A DNA stretch of 64,000 bases, taken from the NCBI RefSeq assembly GCF_900113645.1, contig NZ_FOQC01000011.1, positions 1-64,000 on the forward strand. Direction: 5' to 3'. Position numbers and translations under genes: made by a program. Positions 26,780-37,327 of this stretch are shown here, piece after piece. Under the pieces are notes generated by a model. That model was not told the DNA's origin, made no database searches, and saw only the letters and a list, made by a program, of their open reading frames with translations. How positions within the stretch are numbered: the stretch's first letter is position 1; each line of letters starts with the position of its first letter. The stretch comes from Trichococcus flocculiformis (GTDB lineage Bacteria; Bacillota; Bacilli; Lactobacillales; Aerococcaceae).

Positions 26780-28054
26780 CTATTTTTCGGTAAAACGGAT
26801 CGCTTTTGCTCCGATATCGGAACGGTAGAACGTGTGCGCAATCGGATTTGCACTCAGGTAACGGTAGGCTTTGTCTTGCGCGGCTTGGAGCGTTTCGCCT
26901 TGGCCAGCGATCAACAGGATACGACCGCCGTTTGACAATAGTCCTTGTTCGCCAGCCTTCACGCCTGCTGCATAGACGATGCAATCCGCATTTTCCTTAT
27001 CCAGATCAGGCAATGGGATATCTTTCATCGGCGCTTCCGGATAGCCTTCAGCGGCAACAACGACACCCAAAGTGTAACGATCGGTGTACATTTCGATGAC
27101 CGGATCTTTTCCGTTCAGGATGTCATCGATGACTTGCGCCAAATCGGATGCCATCTGATTCATGATGACCTGTGTTTCCGGATCGCCGAAACGGGCATTG
27201 AATTCGATGACGCGCAGCCCTTTGGCGGTGATCATCAAGCCGGCATAGACAACTCCCTTGAATGGGATGCCTTCAGCAACCATCGCCTCTACAGTCGGTT
27301 TTACGACCGTATCCAGCACTTCTTGAATCATAGCTTCGGATACTTGCGGTACAGGCGAATAAGCGCCCATGCCGCCCGTATTCGGTCCTTTGTCGCCGTC
27401 GTAAGCCCGCTTGTGGTCCTGTGCGACGCCTGAATAGTAATACTTCGCACCATTCGCCAACGCGAACAACGAGAATTCTTCCCCTTCAAGGTACTCTTCG
27501 ATGACGACTTTCGGTTTGCCGGCTGCATATTTGCCTTGCAGGAGCATGTCGTTCAGTGCATTCAGAGCCTCCGTCATCGTCATCGCGACAACGACGCCTT
27601 TGCCGGCCGCCAGACCGTCCGCCTTGATGACGATCGGAACACCATTGGCTTCCACATAAGCAACAGCTGCCTCATAGTCTTCGAATGTCTCATAGGCTGC
27701 AGTCGGGATGCCGTATTTTTTCATCAGGTCTTTTGCGAATTGCTTGGAGCATTCCAAGTCGGCCGCTTTTTTGCTGGGTCCGAAGACTTTCAGGCCAGCC
27801 GCTTCAAATGCATCCGTAACCCCTTCAAACAAAGGGATTTCCGGTCCGACGAAAGTCCAAGCGATGTTGTTGTCTTTGACGAATTGGATCAATCCTTGGT
27901 GATCGTTTTCCGCAATGTCTACTAACGTGATGCCGTCCTGGGCCATCCCTGGGTTGCCTTTGGCGCAGTAAATAGTCTCCACCAACGGGCTTTGCATTAA
28001 TTTTTTAGCGATGGCATGCTCGCGTCCGCCACTGCCGATTACAAGAAGTTTCAT
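26780..28054 (-). CDS. purD: phosphoribosylamine-glycine ligase (GAR synthetase)
   Basis: Second step of IMP synthesis: phosphoribosylamine + glycine + ATP to GAR. The 424-aa product has the PurD N-terminal VIGSGGREHAI and the ATP-grasp domain (about 105-320) with KADGLAAGKGV and EEYLEGEEFS. GMGAYSP and RFGDPETQ metal/ATP-binding blocks and the C-terminal domain follow. Last gene of the purine locus. It is separated from purH by two structured repeats (R7, R8), so its expression may depend on passage through them. Confidence 0.98.
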   Translation of the reverse strand: MKLLVIGSGGREHAIAKKLMQSPLVETIYCAKGNPGMAQDGITLVDIAENDHQGLIQFVKDNNIAWTFVGPEIPLFEGVTDAFEAAGLKVFGPSKKAADLECSKQFAKDLMKKYGIPTAAYETFEDYEAAVAYVEANGVPIVIKADGLAAGKGVVVAMTMTEALNALNDMLLQGKYAAGKPKVVIEEYLEGEEFSLFALANGAKYYYSGVAQDHKRAYDGDKGPNTGGMGAYSPVPQVSEAMIQEVLDTVVKPTVEAMVAEGIPFKGVVYAGLMITAKGLRVIEFNARFGDPETQVIMNQMASDLAQVIDDILNGKDPVIEMYTDRYTLGVVVAAEGYPEAPMKDIPLPDLDKENADCIVYAAGVKAGEQGLLSNGGRILLIAGQGETLQAAQDKAYRYLSANPIAHTFYRSDIGAKAIRFTEK

Positions 28055-28104
28055 CTTTGAGATCCTCCAACCTTTTATATGAAGCTTGATATTGCCTATT
28101 AATC

Positions 28105-28215
28105 GAGTTCTGAATCCCAGAAATCTCCGCCTAAGCTGTCAACTGCACACGGGCAAAAAGCGCCCGCTTTGCAGTTGCCTTCTTAGTGCTCGATTTCTAC
28201 CATGGGATTCATCAC
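28105..28215. repeat. structured repeat copy R7
   Basis: Outer helix TGAATCCC/GGGATTCA with GAAATC/GATTTC; constant TCCGCCTAAG and CTTAGTGCTC; middle CAACTGC/GCAGTTG; apical CGGGC-AAAAAG-CGCCCG. Near-neighbour of R8 between purH and purD. Confidence 0.87.
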
Positions 28216-28229
28216 ATCTTGTTTTAATC

Positions 28230-28340
28230 GAGTTCTGAAATCCAGACCCCTCCGCCTAAGTTGACAAACGCACACGGACAAAAAGCGTCCGCTTTGCGTT
28301 TGTCCTCTTAGTGCTCAGGGTCTAAACGGATTTCATCTCA
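28230..28340. repeat. structured repeat copy R8
   Basis: Outer helix TGAAATCC/GGATTTCA with AGACCC/GGGTCT; constant loop; middle ACAAACGC/GCGTTTGT; apical CGGAC-AAAAAGC-GTCCG. It ends within three bases of the purH stop codon on the minus strand. Confidence 0.87.
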
Positions 28341-28342
28341 TC

Positions 28343-29884
28343 TTAGTGTCTGAAGTGTCTTACGCTTGTTTTCAGCATCGTGATGCCGTATTTGTTTGCC
28401 ATTTCGATCGAATCTTGGTCCTTGATGCTGCCGCCTGGTTGAACGATCGCTTTGATGCCGTGTTTGGCAGCATACTCTACGCTGTCGTTCATCGGGAAGA
28501 AGGCATCACTCGCCAATACAGCGCCTTCGATGGCGTTGGCCGCTTCGGCTTGCTCGATGGCAATTTTGACGGATCCGACACGGTTCATCTGGCCTGCGCC
28601 GATGCCGACTGTCTGTTTGCTGTTTGCCAATACGATGGCATTGCTCTTCACGTGTTTCACGACTTTCCAGGCGAAATCCATTGCTTTCATTTCGTCTTCA
28701 GTCGGTTGACGTTCGGTCAAGACTTCCCAATTAGCCGGTACGTCTTCTGTGTTGATGTCCTGCGTCTGTTCCAGCATGCCGCCCAATACGGAGACGAATT
28801 CTTTTCCGCCTGCTTTTGCAGCCGAGAAATCCAAAGTCATGATGCGGACATTTTTCTTCTTGGACAGAATGGCTAGAGCCGCTTCTGTATAACTTGGCGC
28901 CAAAACGATTTCCAGGAACATGCTGTTCAGTTTTTCGGCAGTCGCCACATCCAAAGGACGGTTCGCAACCACGATGCCGCCGAAGATGGAGACAGGATCA
29001 GCTGCATAGCAACGATCGAAGGCTGCATCGATGTCGTCTGCGATACCGACGCCGCATGGATTCATATGCTTGACGGCAACTACAGCGGGCTCGTCGAATT
29101 CGCGTGCGATACGGATAGCTGCATCAGCATCTTTGATGTTGTTGTAGGACAATTCTTTTCCGTGCAATTGGACCGCGCTCGCGATCGAGAACGGTACAGC
29201 CAATGGTTCTTGGTAGAAAGTCGCTGTTTGGTGGCCGTTTTCTCCGTAACGCAGGCTTTGTTTCAGATCATAAGTCACTGTCAATTTTTCAGGTTCGGTT
29301 TCGCCGACCACATTGGTCAAGTATTGGGCGATCAAAGCATCGTAGCTGGCTGTATGACGGAACACTTTTGCAGCCAAAGCTTGGCGTGTTTCGAAAGTCG
29401 TTTCGCCGGCAGCTTCCAATTCGGCAAGGACTTTTTCATAGTCGATCGGATCGGTCAAAACAGTTACGCTCGCGTAGTTCTTAGCCGCGCTGCGGAGCAT
29501 GCTTGGGCCGCCGATGTCGATGTTTTCGATGGCATCAGCCAAAGTCACATCGTTTTTGCTGATGGTTTCCTTGAATGGGTACAGGTTGACGACAACAAAA
29601 TCAATCGGTGCGATATTGTGATCTTTCATGGCTTGCATATGGTCCGCAAGATCACGTCTGCCCAAAAGTCCGCCATGGATCAGTGGGTGCAACGTTTTTA
29701 CGCGGCCGTCCATCATTTCAGGAAAGCCGGTTACATCCTCTACGGAAATAGTCGGTACGCCAGCCTCTTCCAAAGCTTTCTTCGTTCCGCCAGTTGAGAT
29801 GATTTCGATTCCTTTTGCTGCTAATGCCTGCGCAAATGCTACTACGCCTGTTTTATCTGAAACACTGATCAATGCTCTTGTCAC
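28343..29884 (-). CDS. purH: bifunctional AICAR transformylase/IMP cyclohydrolase
   Basis: Catalyses the last two steps to IMP. The 513-aa product has the N-terminal MGS-like IMP cyclohydrolase domain (about 1-190: [31 protein letters not shown]). The AICAR transformylase domain follows (about 200-513) with [10 protein letters not shown] and the conserved [12 protein letters not shown]. Length is standard. GTG start after AAGGAG, nine bases upstream. It is flanked upstream by ncRNA A and downstream by repeats, so it is physically insulated from purN and purD. Confidence 0.98.
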   Translation of the reverse strand: MTRALISVSDKTGVVAFAQALAAKGIEIISTGGTKKALEEAGVPTISVEDVTGFPEMMDGRVKTLHPLIHGGLLGRRDLADHMQAMKDHNIAPIDFVVVNLYPFKETISKNDVTLADAIENIDIGGPSMLRSAAKNYASVTVLTDPIDYEKVLAELEAAGETTFETRQALAAKVFRHTASYDALIAQYLTNVVGETEPEKLTVTYDLKQSLRYGENGHQTATFYQEPLAVPFSIASAVQLHGKELSYNNIKDADAAIRIAREFDEPAVVAVKHMNPCGVGIADDIDAAFDRCYAADPVSIFGGIVVANRPLDVATAEKLNSMFLEIVLAPSYTEAALAILSKKKNVRIMTLDFSAAKAGGKEFVSVLGGMLEQTQDINTEDVPANWEVLTERQPTEDEMKAMDFAWKVVKHVKSNAIVLANSKQTVGIGAGQMNRVGSVKIAIEQAEAANAIEGAVLASDAFFPMNDSVEYAAKHGIKAIVQPGGSIKDQDSIEMANKYGITMLKTSVRHFRH

Positions 29885-29925
29885 TGTGTGTCACTCCTTA
29901 AATTTATGATGGATTCATGCGGTTT

Positions 29926-29975
29926 TAACAAAAGGAAGGACTTCCGCAAGCGCGGAGTCCTCATCCATTTTGTTA
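29926..29975 (-). terminator. extended hairpin upstream of purH (possible attenuator or terminator)
   Basis: TAACAAAA / TTTTGTTA outer stem with AGGACT/AGTCCT and CCGC/GCGG inside. On the minus strand it is followed by AAAACC rather than a T-run, so classical termination is doubtful. It lies between ncRNA A and the purH ribosome-binding site and may fold in the purH leader. Confidence 0.35.
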
Positions 29976-30009
29976 GCCTATAGGAATTTATAAAATTGTT
30001 TTCAACATA

Positions 30010-30072
30010 AAAGCGCATCACCGTAGGTGTTCCACACATTTGCAAAATGTTTCATGCACCTAATAATGATGG
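30010..30072 (+). promoter_or_regulatory. conserved upstream/promoter region of ncRNA A
   Basis: About 60 bp here (starting AAAAGCGCATCACC and ending AATGATGGCTAGC) are conserved with the region upstream of ncRNA B. TTGCAA (30040-30045) and TAATAA (30061-30066) are promoter-like, with a short 15-bp spacer. Conservation outside the presumed transcript argues for a retained promoter or a shared regulator site. Confidence 0.5.
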
Positions 30073-30318
30073 CTAGCTTCACGGGTTAGCCCTTCGGAAA
30101 GGATAAAGGAACCCCTTGTCTCTGCGAGCCAAGGATACTATTCGACTAACCTGCTGACGCAGGAAGTCTCTCAGCATATTGCGCTCTACGATGCTCAGTT
30201 GCATGGGACTCTTAGGGATTCATCCCTTAGAGCCCCAGTACAAGGTGACCGTAGGGAACGTTGCGTGGACAGATTTCCTAAATTTCTTTCAGGGCTGAAC
30301 GAACCCGTTCAGCTTTTC
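30073..30318 (+). ncRNA. structured RNA gene A (paralog of RNA B; 6S-like?)
   Basis: About 245 nt on the plus strand between purH and purN, transcribed against them. The ends pair (ACGGGTT with AACCCGT). The core GCGCTCTACGATGCTCAG and CAAGGTGACCGTAGGGAACG are shared with RNA B. An apical hairpin (CTTAGGGAT...ATCCCTTAG) has a conserved T-T mismatch. A C-G pair here is G-C in B, and the closing helices differ in sequence but both pair. It ends with terminator GCTGAACG/CGTTCAGC + TTTT. An extra hairpin (CTGCG...CGCAG) near 30122-30162 is absent from B. No match to tmRNA, RNase P or SRP cores. Rod-like shape and size suggest 6S RNA, but that is inference. Confidence 0.65.
30294..30317 (+). terminator. 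terminator of ncRNA A
   Basis: GCTGAACG-AACC-CGTTCAGC followed by TTTT on plus, ending one base before the purN stop codon (opposite strand). There is no T-run on the minus side, so it serves the RNA, not purN. Confidence 0.8.
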
Positions 30319-30891
30319 TTAGCCTTTATTCTTTTGTGCCAGTTGTTGGATCACTTGTGGGAAAATCCGGTGCTCCACTTGATGGATACGGGTCTCCAAA
30401 GTCTCCAGCGTATCCTCCGGAAGGATCGCCACTTTTTCTTGGGCGATGATCGGGCCGGTATCGACCCCCTCATCGACGAAATGGACGGTGACGCCGGTCT
30501 CCAGAACGCCTGCTTCGAAGGCATCCTGGATGCCATGCCGACCCGGGAAATCCGGCAGCAAGGACGGGTGGATATTGACGATGCGGTCGGCGTAGGCCGA
30601 TAGCAAAGTCGGTCCGACAATCCGCATATAGCCGGCCAAGACAACCAAGTCGACATTTTCTTCAGCCAGATGCTTCAAAATTTCATTTTCGTAGGCGACT
30701 CGATCCGTGAATCCTTTCGGCGTAAAGGAAATCACCGGGATATTGTGTTGTTTGGCGCGCTCGATCGCATATGCTTTCGGCTTGTCGCAGAACAGGAAAG
30801 CGATCGTCGCATCCACTTCGCCTGACGCGATGGCTTCGGCGATGGCTTGAAAATTCGAGCCGTTTCCTGAAGCAAAGACAGCTATCCTCAT
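30319..30891 (-). CDS. purN: phosphoribosylglycinamide formyltransferase (GART)
   Basis: Third step of IMP synthesis, using 10-formyl-THF. The 190-aa product has [12 protein letters not shown] at the N-terminus (phosphate loop), [12 protein letters not shown], the catalytic [10 protein letters not shown] with [14 protein letters not shown]-like block (here [16 protein letters not shown]), and the C-terminal helix. Overlaps purM by four bases, so translationally coupled. Last gene of the purC-purN run before ncRNA A. Confidence 0.97.
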   Translation of the reverse strand: MRIAVFASGNGSNFQAIAEAIASGEVDATIAFLFCDKPKAYAIERAKQHNIPVISFTPKGFTDRVAYENEILKHLAEENVDLVVLAGYMRIVGPTLLSAYADRIVNIHPSLLPDFPGRHGIQDAFEAGVLETGVTVHFVDEGVDTGPIIAQEKVAILPEDTLETLETRIHQVEHRIFPQVIQQLAQKNKG

Positions 30892-31940
30892 GCTTGAGCC
30901 TCTTTCAGGATAACCTCTTTTTCTGATGTTTTTGCAGCCACGGATCCGATCACGTAGGCTTTTTCATCGTTCTCGGTTAGAACGCCGAGCACTTCCGTCA
31001 AGTTTTCGGGAGCGACCGCCAACACCATACCGATGCCCATGTTGAAGATTTCGTACATTTCAAGAGCCGGAATGTTGCCGATTTTTTCCATCACTTGGAA
31101 GATCGGCAAGACAGGCCAGCTGCCTAATTGGATTTCCGCTTGGACGTTCTCAGGAAGCATACGCGGCACGTTTTCGACAAAGCCGCCGCCTGTGATGTGG
31201 GCAACGCCGTGCAGCAGTTGTTTTTTGATCAACGGCAATAAAGCATTCACGTAGATTCTTGTAGGCGTCAATAAAACATCGCCCAATTCTTGGTCTTCGA
31301 TGCCTTCGACCTTGTCGGCCAATTTGTAGTCATTGTCCTTGAAGAAGATTTTGCGCACCAAGGAGTAGCCGTTCGAATGGATGCCTGATGAAGGCAAACC
31401 AACCAACACATCGCCTTCTTTGATCAAGGCAGGTGTCAACAAAGCATCTTTTTCCGCAATGCCTACCGTAAATCCGGCCAGATCGAAATCTTCCGGATCG
31501 TACATATCGGGCATTTCAGCTGTTTCTCCGCCGATCAGGGCAGCTCCGGCTTGGACGCAGCCTTCAGCTACGCCAGCAACGATCTGCTCCAATTTTTCCG
31601 GACGGTTTTTACCGACAGCTACATAATCCAAGAAATAAAGAGGTTCTGCACCTTGCGCTACGACATCGTTGACGCACATTGCGACACAATCGATCCCGAT
31701 CGTATCGAATTTTCCGGCTTCAATGGCCAGCATCAGCTTCGTGCCGACACCATCCGTACCCGATACAAGTACAGGTTTTTTATAATTCAATTCAGAAAGG
31801 TCAAAGTTTCCGCCGAATCCGCCGACTTCGCCAAAAACGCCTGGACGTTTTGTGCGGTCGATGTGCTTCTTGATGCGGCTGACTGTTTCATAACCGGCTG
31901 TGACATCCACACCCGCTTTTGCATATGCGTTTTCCATCAA
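30888..31940 (-). CDS. purM: phosphoribosylformylglycinamidine cyclo-ligase (AIR synthetase)
   Basis: ATP-dependent ring closure of FGAM to AIR. The 350-aa product has [13 protein letters not shown] and the ATP-binding [41 protein letters not shown] and [15 protein letters not shown] follow, all signature blocks of PurM. Overlaps purF by four bases and purN by four bases. Normal length. Confidence 0.98.
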   Translation of the reverse strand: MMENAYAKAGVDVTAGYETVSRIKKHIDRTKRPGVFGEVGGFGGNFDLSELNYKKPVLVSGTDGVGTKLMLAIEAGKFDTIGIDCVAMCVNDVVAQGAEPLYFLDYVAVGKNRPEKLEQIVAGVAEGCVQAGAALIGGETAEMPDMYDPEDFDLAGFTVGIAEKDALLTPALIKEGDVLVGLPSSGIHSNGYSLVRKIFFKDNDYKLADKVEGIEDQELGDVLLTPTRIYVNALLPLIKKQLLHGVAHITGGGFVENVPRMLPENVQAEIQLGSWPVLPIFQVMEKIGNIPALEMYEIFNMGIGMVLAVAPENLTEVLGVLTENDEKAYVIGSVAAKTSEKEVILKEAQA

Positions 31941-33397
31941 GCTTGCCCTCCCTTTAGATTCTCTTTTTGAATAGCTGTCATATTGTTCACGTAATCCGCT
32001 TCATAGTCGTGTAGCCCAGTCGGATAATCCCCGTTGAAGCTGTCCATGCATAAGCCTGAATACGGCATATCAAATTTCAAACCGATTGAATCGATCAGAC
32101 CCTCTTGGCTAAGGAAAGCCAAGCTGTCCGCACCGATGTATGCACAAATTTCATCAACGGTCATTTTAGCGGCGATCAGTTCAGCTGACTTGCTGATGTC
32201 GATGCCGTAAAAACTCGGGTAGATCAAAGGTGGGGAAGAGATGCGGACATGCACTTCTTTGGCTCCCGCTTCTTTCAATAACGTCACGATGCGTTTGCTG
32301 GTCGTCCCGCGCACGATCGAATCATCCACCATGACGACGCTCTTGCCTTGGACAACCCCTTTTACGGCGGACAACTTCATTTTTACGCCCAATTCGCGCA
32401 GTTCCTGCGTCGGTTGGATGAACGTACGTCCGACATATTGGTTCTTGATCAGGCCCATTTCGTAAGGCGTTCCGCTTTCTTCCGCAAATCCGCTCGCTGC
32501 GGACAAGGAAGAGTTGGGCACACCGATAACGATATCGGCTGTCACTGCAGGTGCTTCGATGGCCAAACGCGTTCCCATCCGCTTGCGTGCAGTATGCACA
32601 TTCACGCCGGCAATATTGGAATCCGGACGCGCGAAGTAGATATACTCCATCGCAGCGATGGAGATGGTTGTATCGTCGGTATATTTTTCGATCGTCAAGC
32701 CGTTGTCGTCAATGATCGCCAGTTCGCCGGCATTGACGTTGCGGACAAAATCCGCGCCGATCGTATCGATGGCACACGTTTCGCTGGCCATCACATACGC
32801 GCCATTCGGCAATTGGCCGATGACAAGCGGACGGAATGAATTCGGATCGACGGCACCGAACATTTTCTCTTCGGTCAAAAGGATATAAGTGAAGCCGCCT
32901 TTAACCTGATTCAGGCTCTCTTTGATCTTTTCGATCAGGCTGTCTTTCTGGCTGCGTCTGATCAGATGCATCAGAACTTCCGTATCCGAAGTCGAATGGA
33001 AGATGGCGCCGTTTTCCTCAAGATTGCGTCGCAATGATTTGGCATTCACCAAGTTGCCGTTGTGGCAAATGGCGATGTCCATATCATAGAAATGGTACAA
33101 AAACGGCTGCACATTCTCGATGCTGTTCTGTCCGGAAGTCGAGTAACGCACATGCCCGATGGCACGGTTCCCTGTCAATCTTTGCAGATCCGCTTCGTCC
33201 TTGAACACTTCGCTGATCAGACCAAGATTACGGTGAACCAACAGTTTTCCTTCATCACATGAAACTATCCCTGCACCCTCTTGTCCACGGTGCTGCAAGC
33301 TGTGCAAACCGAAGTAAGTCAACTGGCTGGCATTGTCGTCTCCCCAAATGCCGAATACGCCACATTCTTCGTTTAAGCTTTTTGTTTCAGCAAGCAT
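31937..33397 (-). CDS. purF: amidophosphoribosyltransferase
   Basis: First committed step: PRPP + Gln to phosphoribosylamine. The 486-aa product starts [16 protein letters not shown], with an 11-residue propeptide to be removed so that Cys12 becomes the N-terminal nucleophile, as in the Bacillus-type enzyme. The PRTase motif [14 protein letters not shown] is present. Of the four Cys that bind the 4Fe-4S cluster in the Bacillus enzyme, three are replaced ([27 protein letters not shown]) and one remains (GLC). A cluster is therefore not expected. The start at 33397 overlaps purL by 25 bases. Confidence 0.97.
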   Translation of the reverse strand: MLAETKSLNEECGVFGIWGDDNASQLTYFGLHSLQHRGQEGAGIVSCDEGKLLVHRNLGLISEVFKDEADLQRLTGNRAIGHVRYSTSGQNSIENVQPFLYHFYDMDIAICHNGNLVNAKSLRRNLEENGAIFHSTSDTEVLMHLIRRSQKDSLIEKIKESLNQVKGGFTYILLTEEKMFGAVDPNSFRPLVIGQLPNGAYVMASETCAIDTIGADFVRNVNAGELAIIDDNGLTIEKYTDDTTISIAAMEYIYFARPDSNIAGVNVHTARKRMGTRLAIEAPAVTADIVIGVPNSSLSAASGFAEESGTPYEMGLIKNQYVGRTFIQPTQELRELGVKMKLSAVKGVVQGKSVVMVDDSIVRGTTSKRIVTLLKEAGAKEVHVRISSPPLIYPSFYGIDISKSAELIAAKMTVDEICAYIGADSLAFLSQEGLIDSIGLKFDMPYSGLCMDSFNGDYPTGLHDYEADYVNNMTAIQKENLKGGQA

Positions 33398-35601
33398 GGA
33401 ATAGCCTCCTCCCATTTCGTTTGTACTTCTTTCACATCCAAAGTGATTGTTTCGTTCGCGGCAGCGATTTTTGCGACAGCATCAGCAGTCACGGTTCCGA
33501 TTTGCGCAGCAGCTGATCCGAAGATTGCTTCCACAGCGGCAACATTTTCAGGTTTTACGGTCAGGATGAAGCGTGATTGCGTTTCGCTGAACAACAACGT
33601 TTTGTCCATGGCAACCGTTACGTCGAAGCCTAAGCCGGTGTCAAAGACGCTCTCCATCAAGCCGACCGCCAAGCCGCCTTCTGATAGGTCATGCGCGCTT
33701 GCGATCAGACCCGCTTTGATTGCTTTCAGGACGTTCGCTTGGTTTTCTTTTTCGACAGCCAAGTCAAAGTCCATCAGTTTGCCTTCGATTTTGCCCAATT
33801 CCATTTTTTGCAGTTCGGAACCGTTGAAATCTGCTTTGGTTTCGCCGATCAGAATGATATGGTCGCCTGCAGCTTTGAAAGCTTGCGTAGTGATGTGTGC
33901 AAGATCCTCGATCAGACCAACCATACCGATCATCGGTGTCGGATAAACGGCCACGCCGTCGGTTTCATTGTAAAGGGACACGTTACCTGAGATGACAGGC
34001 GTATCCAATTGGCGGCAAGCTTCAGAGATACCGTCCGCGGAAGTGCTTAATTCCCAGAAAATTTCTGGTTTATCAGGATTTCCGTAGTTCAAGCAGTCTG
34101 TGATTGCCAATGGTTTTCCGCCGCTGGCAACGATATTGCGGGCAGCTTCAGCGACAGCGATCTGTCCGCCGATTTCCGGGTTCAAATACAGGTAACGGCC
34201 GTTGCAGTCCGTTGTCATTGCGATCGCTTTTTTGGTGCCGCGGACGCGGACAACTGCAGCATCGCTTCCTGGGCCTACAACCGTGCTGGTGCGGACCATG
34301 GAATCATAGGTATCATAGACGCTCTTCTTGGAAGCCAGCGTCGCTTGTTGCAATAAAGCCACTAAGGTATCCTGCGCTGATGTGAAGACTGGCTTATAGT
34401 CTTCCATAGCTGCGAATGCAGCGATGCGGGCAGGTACTGCAGTCGGCTTGTAGTAGACCGGTGCATCTTCAGCCAAAGCATCAACCGGAAGTTCAGCGAC
34501 CACTTTGCCTGCATGGGATAGACGGTACATGCCATCATCGGTAACTTCACCGATCACGACTGCATCCAATTCATATTTTTTGAACAGGTCGACGATGCGT
34601 TGCTCTTCGCCCTTCTTGATGCACAACAGCATACGCTCCTGTGACTCGGAAAGCATCATTTCGTAAGGTGTCATTTCTGTTTCGCGCTGCGGAACATCGT
34701 CAAGGTTCAAAAGCAAGCCGCTGCCTGCTTTTGAAGCCATTTCCGAGCTGGAAGAGACTAAACCGGCAGCACCCATGTCCTGGATACCGATCAAAGCGTC
34801 GGAGTAATCATAAATGCATTCCAAACAAGCTTCCATCAATAATTTTTCCATGAATGGATCGCCCACTTGGACAGCTGAACGTTGCGCTTCTTCCTCTTCC
34901 TTGAATTCTTCGGAAGCGAAAGTGGCGCCATGGATGCCATCGCGGCCTGTTTTTGCGCCCACGTACATGATCGAGTTGCCGACTCCGGCAGCTTGGCCTT
35001 TTTGCATATCTTTTTGATCGATCAAACCGACGCACATTGCGTTGACCAACGGATTGCCTTTGTAGCAAGGGTCGAAGACCGTTTCTCCGCCGACAGTCGG
35101 AATACCGATACAGTTGCCGTAACCGCTGATACCGGCAACGACTTCTTCGAAGATGTGTTTCGTACGCTCATTGTCCAATTCTCCGAAACGCAAAGAGTCA
35201 AGGATCGCAATTGGGCGTGCTCCCATGCTGAAGATGTCACGGATAATTCCGCCGACACCGGTAGCTGCACCTTCATAAGGCTCGACAGCTGATGGGTGGT
35301 TGTGGCTTTCCGCTTTGAAAACGACAGCTTGGCCGTCGCCGATATCCACGATACCAGCGCCTTCGCCAGGTCCTTGCAACACTTGCGGGCCGGTAGTAGG
35401 GAATTTTCTCAGGACTGGTTTTGAATTTTTATAAGAACAGTGTTCGCTCCACATAACGGCAAACAGGCCAGTTTCAGTATAATTCGGCAAACGATGCAAA
35501 ATTTTATCGCAGATTGTGCCGTACTCTTCGTCTGTCAGACCCCATTCACGATAAATTTTGGATTCTTTTACTTGTTCTGGCGTTGGTTCTAAAAATGCCA
35601 T
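33373..35601 (-). CDS. purL: phosphoribosylformylglycinamidine synthase, large subunit
   Basis: Synthetase subunit of the FGAM synthase complex. At 742 aa it is the small-type PurL that needs separate PurQ (glutaminase) and PurS. Conserved blocks: [70 protein letters not shown] and [12 protein letters not shown]. It starts one base into the purQ stop codon (shared A) and overlaps purF, indicating tight coupling. Confidence 0.98.
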   Translation of the reverse strand: MAFLEPTPEQVKESKIYREWGLTDEEYGTICDKILHRLPNYTETGLFAVMWSEHCSYKNSKPVLRKFPTTGPQVLQGPGEGAGIVDIGDGQAVVFKAESHNHPSAVEPYEGAATGVGGIIRDIFSMGARPIAILDSLRFGELDNERTKHIFEEVVAGISGYGNCIGIPTVGGETVFDPCYKGNPLVNAMCVGLIDQKDMQKGQAAGVGNSIMYVGAKTGRDGIHGATFASEEFKEEEEAQRSAVQVGDPFMEKLLMEACLECIYDYSDALIGIQDMGAAGLVSSSSEMASKAGSGLLLNLDDVPQRETEMTPYEMMLSESQERMLLCIKKGEEQRIVDLFKKYELDAVVIGEVTDDGMYRLSHAGKVVAELPVDALAEDAPVYYKPTAVPARIAAFAAMEDYKPVFTSAQDTLVALLQQATLASKKSVYDTYDSMVRTSTVVGPGSDAAVVRVRGTKKAIAMTTDCNGRYLYLNPEIGGQIAVAEAARNIVASGGKPLAITDCLNYGNPDKPEIFWELSTSADGISEACRQLDTPVISGNVSLYNETDGVAVYPTPMIGMVGLIEDLAHITTQAFKAAGDHIILIGETKADFNGSELQKMELGKIEGKLMDFDLAVEKENQANVLKAIKAGLIASAHDLSEGGLAVGLMESVFDTGLGFDVTVAMDKTLLFSETQSRFILTVKPENVAAVEAIFGSAAAQIGTVTADAVAKIAAANETITLDVKEVQTKWEEAIPCLLKQKA

Positions 35602-36281
35602 TATTTGTTCAGCTCCTTCTTATAATTTTCAACCATGGATTGGAACAGGCGCAGGCCGTCAGCCGATCCCAGCAAAGCTTCGACAGCACGCTCCGGGTGA
35701 GGCATCATGCCGAGGACATTGCCTTTTTTGTTGATGATGCCGGCGATGTCTTCGATGCTGCCGTTCGGGTTACCATTAGCATAAGTGAATACGATTTGAT
35801 TGTTGGCTTTCAGGTCAGCCAAAGTCTCTGCATCGCAGAAGTAGTTTCCTTCACCGTGCGCGATCGGAACAGAGATGATTTCGTCTTCTTTATAGAGGGA
35901 AGTGAATTGCGTATCAGCATTCACGACTTTGAGATCCTGCGGTTTGCAGACGAACTTCAAAGTATCATTGCGGCGCAAAGCACCAGGCAATAAACCGGCT
36001 TCAGCCAAAATCTGGAATCCGTTGCAAGTGCCGAATACAGGCTTGCCTTCTTCAGCGAAACGGACGACTTCGCTCATGATGTTCGCAAAGCGGGCAATCG
36101 CACCTGTACGCAAGTAATCGCCATATGTGAATCCGCCGGGCAATAGGACAGCATCGAAACCTTCAAGGCTTGTTTCATAATGTTGCACATACTCTGCATC
36201 TTCTCCAAGAATATCTTTGATGGCTGCATACATATCTAAATCACAGTTCGAGCCAGGAAAAACGATGACAGCGAATTTCAT
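35601..36281 (-). CDS. purQ: phosphoribosylformylglycinamidine synthase, glutaminase subunit
   Basis: Supplies ammonia to PurL. The 226-aa class I glutamine amidotransferase has [15 protein letters not shown], nucleophile Cys86 in [11 protein letters not shown], and the His/Glu of PHPERA near residue 198. Size matches the Firmicute three-subunit system. Shares one base with purS and with purL. Confidence 0.98.
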   Translation of the reverse strand: MKFAVIVFPGSNCDLDMYAAIKDILGEDAEYVQHYETSLEGFDAVLLPGGFTYGDYLRTGAIARFANIMSEVVRFAEEGKPVFGTCNGFQILAEAGLLPGALRRNDTLKFVCKPQDLKVVNADTQFTSLYKEDEIISVPIAHGEGNYFCDAETLADLKANNQIVFTYANGNPNGSIEDIAGIINKKGNVLGMMPHPERAVEALLGSADGLRLFQSMVENYKKELNK

Positions 36282-36532
36282 TAAGCTTCAACCTCCTGGA
36301 TTTCATAACGGTAAGTTTCCATGACCACGTTCGCCAGCAATTTGTCGCAGATCTCTTCGATGACTTGTTCAACGTTCTCTTCATCTTTGGAAACTTGGAT
36401 TTCGAAATATTTCCCGATGCGGATATCTTCGATCGTCGGGTAACCCATACGGTGGACGGCACCCTTCACGGCTTCCCCTTGCGGATCCAATACTGAGTCT
36501 TTATACGTTACATACACGGTTACTTTATACAT
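36281..36532 (-). CDS. purS: phosphoribosylformylglycinamidine synthase subunit PurS
   Basis: Small structural subunit (83 aa) that bridges PurL and PurQ in Gram-positive bacteria. It has the typical [19 protein letters not shown] start and [16 protein letters not shown]. The ATG at 36532 lies nine bases after GAGG; the TTG six bases upstream is less likely. Its last base overlaps purQ. Confidence 0.96.
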   Translation of the reverse strand: MYKVTVYVTYKDSVLDPQGEAVKGAVHRMGYPTIEDIRIGKYFEIQVSKDEENVEQVIEEICDKLLANVVMETYRYEIQEVEA

Positions 36533-36598
36533 GTCCAAATTCCTCGCTTTTGTTTTTTTATTTTTTGTTTTTTTTTAGTTGGTTTTGTTCCGGTTGGC

Positions 36599-37309
36599 TT
36601 ACATTTTGTTCAGGCGGTCCAGCACTTCCACGTAGACCGGAATCAGATCTCCCAAGTCACGGCGGTAGATGTCTTTGTCCAAATGTTCATTCGTTTCGAG
36701 ATCCCAAAGGCGGCATGTATCCGGTGAAATTTCATCAGCCAGGATGATTTCTCCCTCAGCTGTCTTGCCGAATTCGATTTTGAAATCGATCAGGCGGATG
36801 CCGATTGCCTTGAACATCTCGATCAAGGCTGCATTGATCTTCAGCGCTTGCTGCTTGATTTCGGCAACTTCTTCTTCAGTCGCTGCTCCAAGGACTTGTA
36901 CATGGGCATCATTGATGAAAGGATCATTGAGCGCGTCGTCTTTGTAGTAGAATTCCAAAACAGGGAACGGCAAGTCGATGCCTTCCTCCATGCCGAAACG
37001 TTTCGCGAAGCTTCCAGCGGCTACATTGCGGACAACCACTTCCAATGGGAACATATTGACTCTTTTCACTGATTGTTCGGTTTCTGATAGTTCTTGGATG
37101 TAATGGCTCGCGATACCCTTTTCAGCCAGATACTCGAAGATGCGGCCGGTGATCTGGTTATTGAGTCTGCCTTTCCCCTCGATAGTATCCTTTTTTATGC
37201 CGTTTAATGCCGTAGCTTGATTTAGGTACTCGGCCCAAAGAACATTCTCCTGATCTGTAGCATACATCTTTTTAGCTTTCCCAGTATAAAGCAATTCTTT
37301 TCTTTCCAT
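36599..37309 (-). CDS. purC: SAICAR synthetase
   Basis: Joins CAIR with aspartate using ATP. The 236-aa product starts MERKELLYTGKAKKMYATD, has IKKDTIEGKGRLNN and the substrate motif EVVVRNVAAGSFAKR, then LIDFKIEFGK and DEISPDTCRLWD. First gene of the purC-S-Q-L-F-M-N run, with its own promoter and PurBox-like pair upstream. Confidence 0.98.
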   Translation of the reverse strand: MERKELLYTGKAKKMYATDQENVLWAEYLNQATALNGIKKDTIEGKGRLNNQITGRIFEYLAEKGIASHYIQELSETEQSVKRVNMFPLEVVVRNVAAGSFAKRFGMEEGIDLPFPVLEFYYKDDALNDPFINDAHVQVLGAATEEEVAEIKQQALKINAALIEMFKAIGIRLIDFKIEFGKTAEGEIILADEISPDTCRLWDLETNEHLDKDIYRRDLGDLIPVYVEVLDRLNKM

Positions 37310-37327
37310 CTTCCCCGTCCCTTTCCA

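Noticed and set aside
29885-30008. Purine riboswitch before purH
   Set aside because: The conserved aptamer pieces (TATA...GGTCTCTACC-like joining segments) are not present; only a simple hairpin is seen.
30073-30318. Identification of ncRNA A/B as tmRNA, RNase P RNA or SRP RNA
   Set aside because: The hallmark sequences (tmRNA GCAAACG-type tag region, RNase P GAGGAAAGTCC, SRP GGAA/GNAR apical loop context) are absent in both copies.
33250-33275. CATCACATGAAACTA as a parS half-site in purF
   Set aside because: Only one half matches the consensus; the left arm has several mismatches, so it is probably chance.
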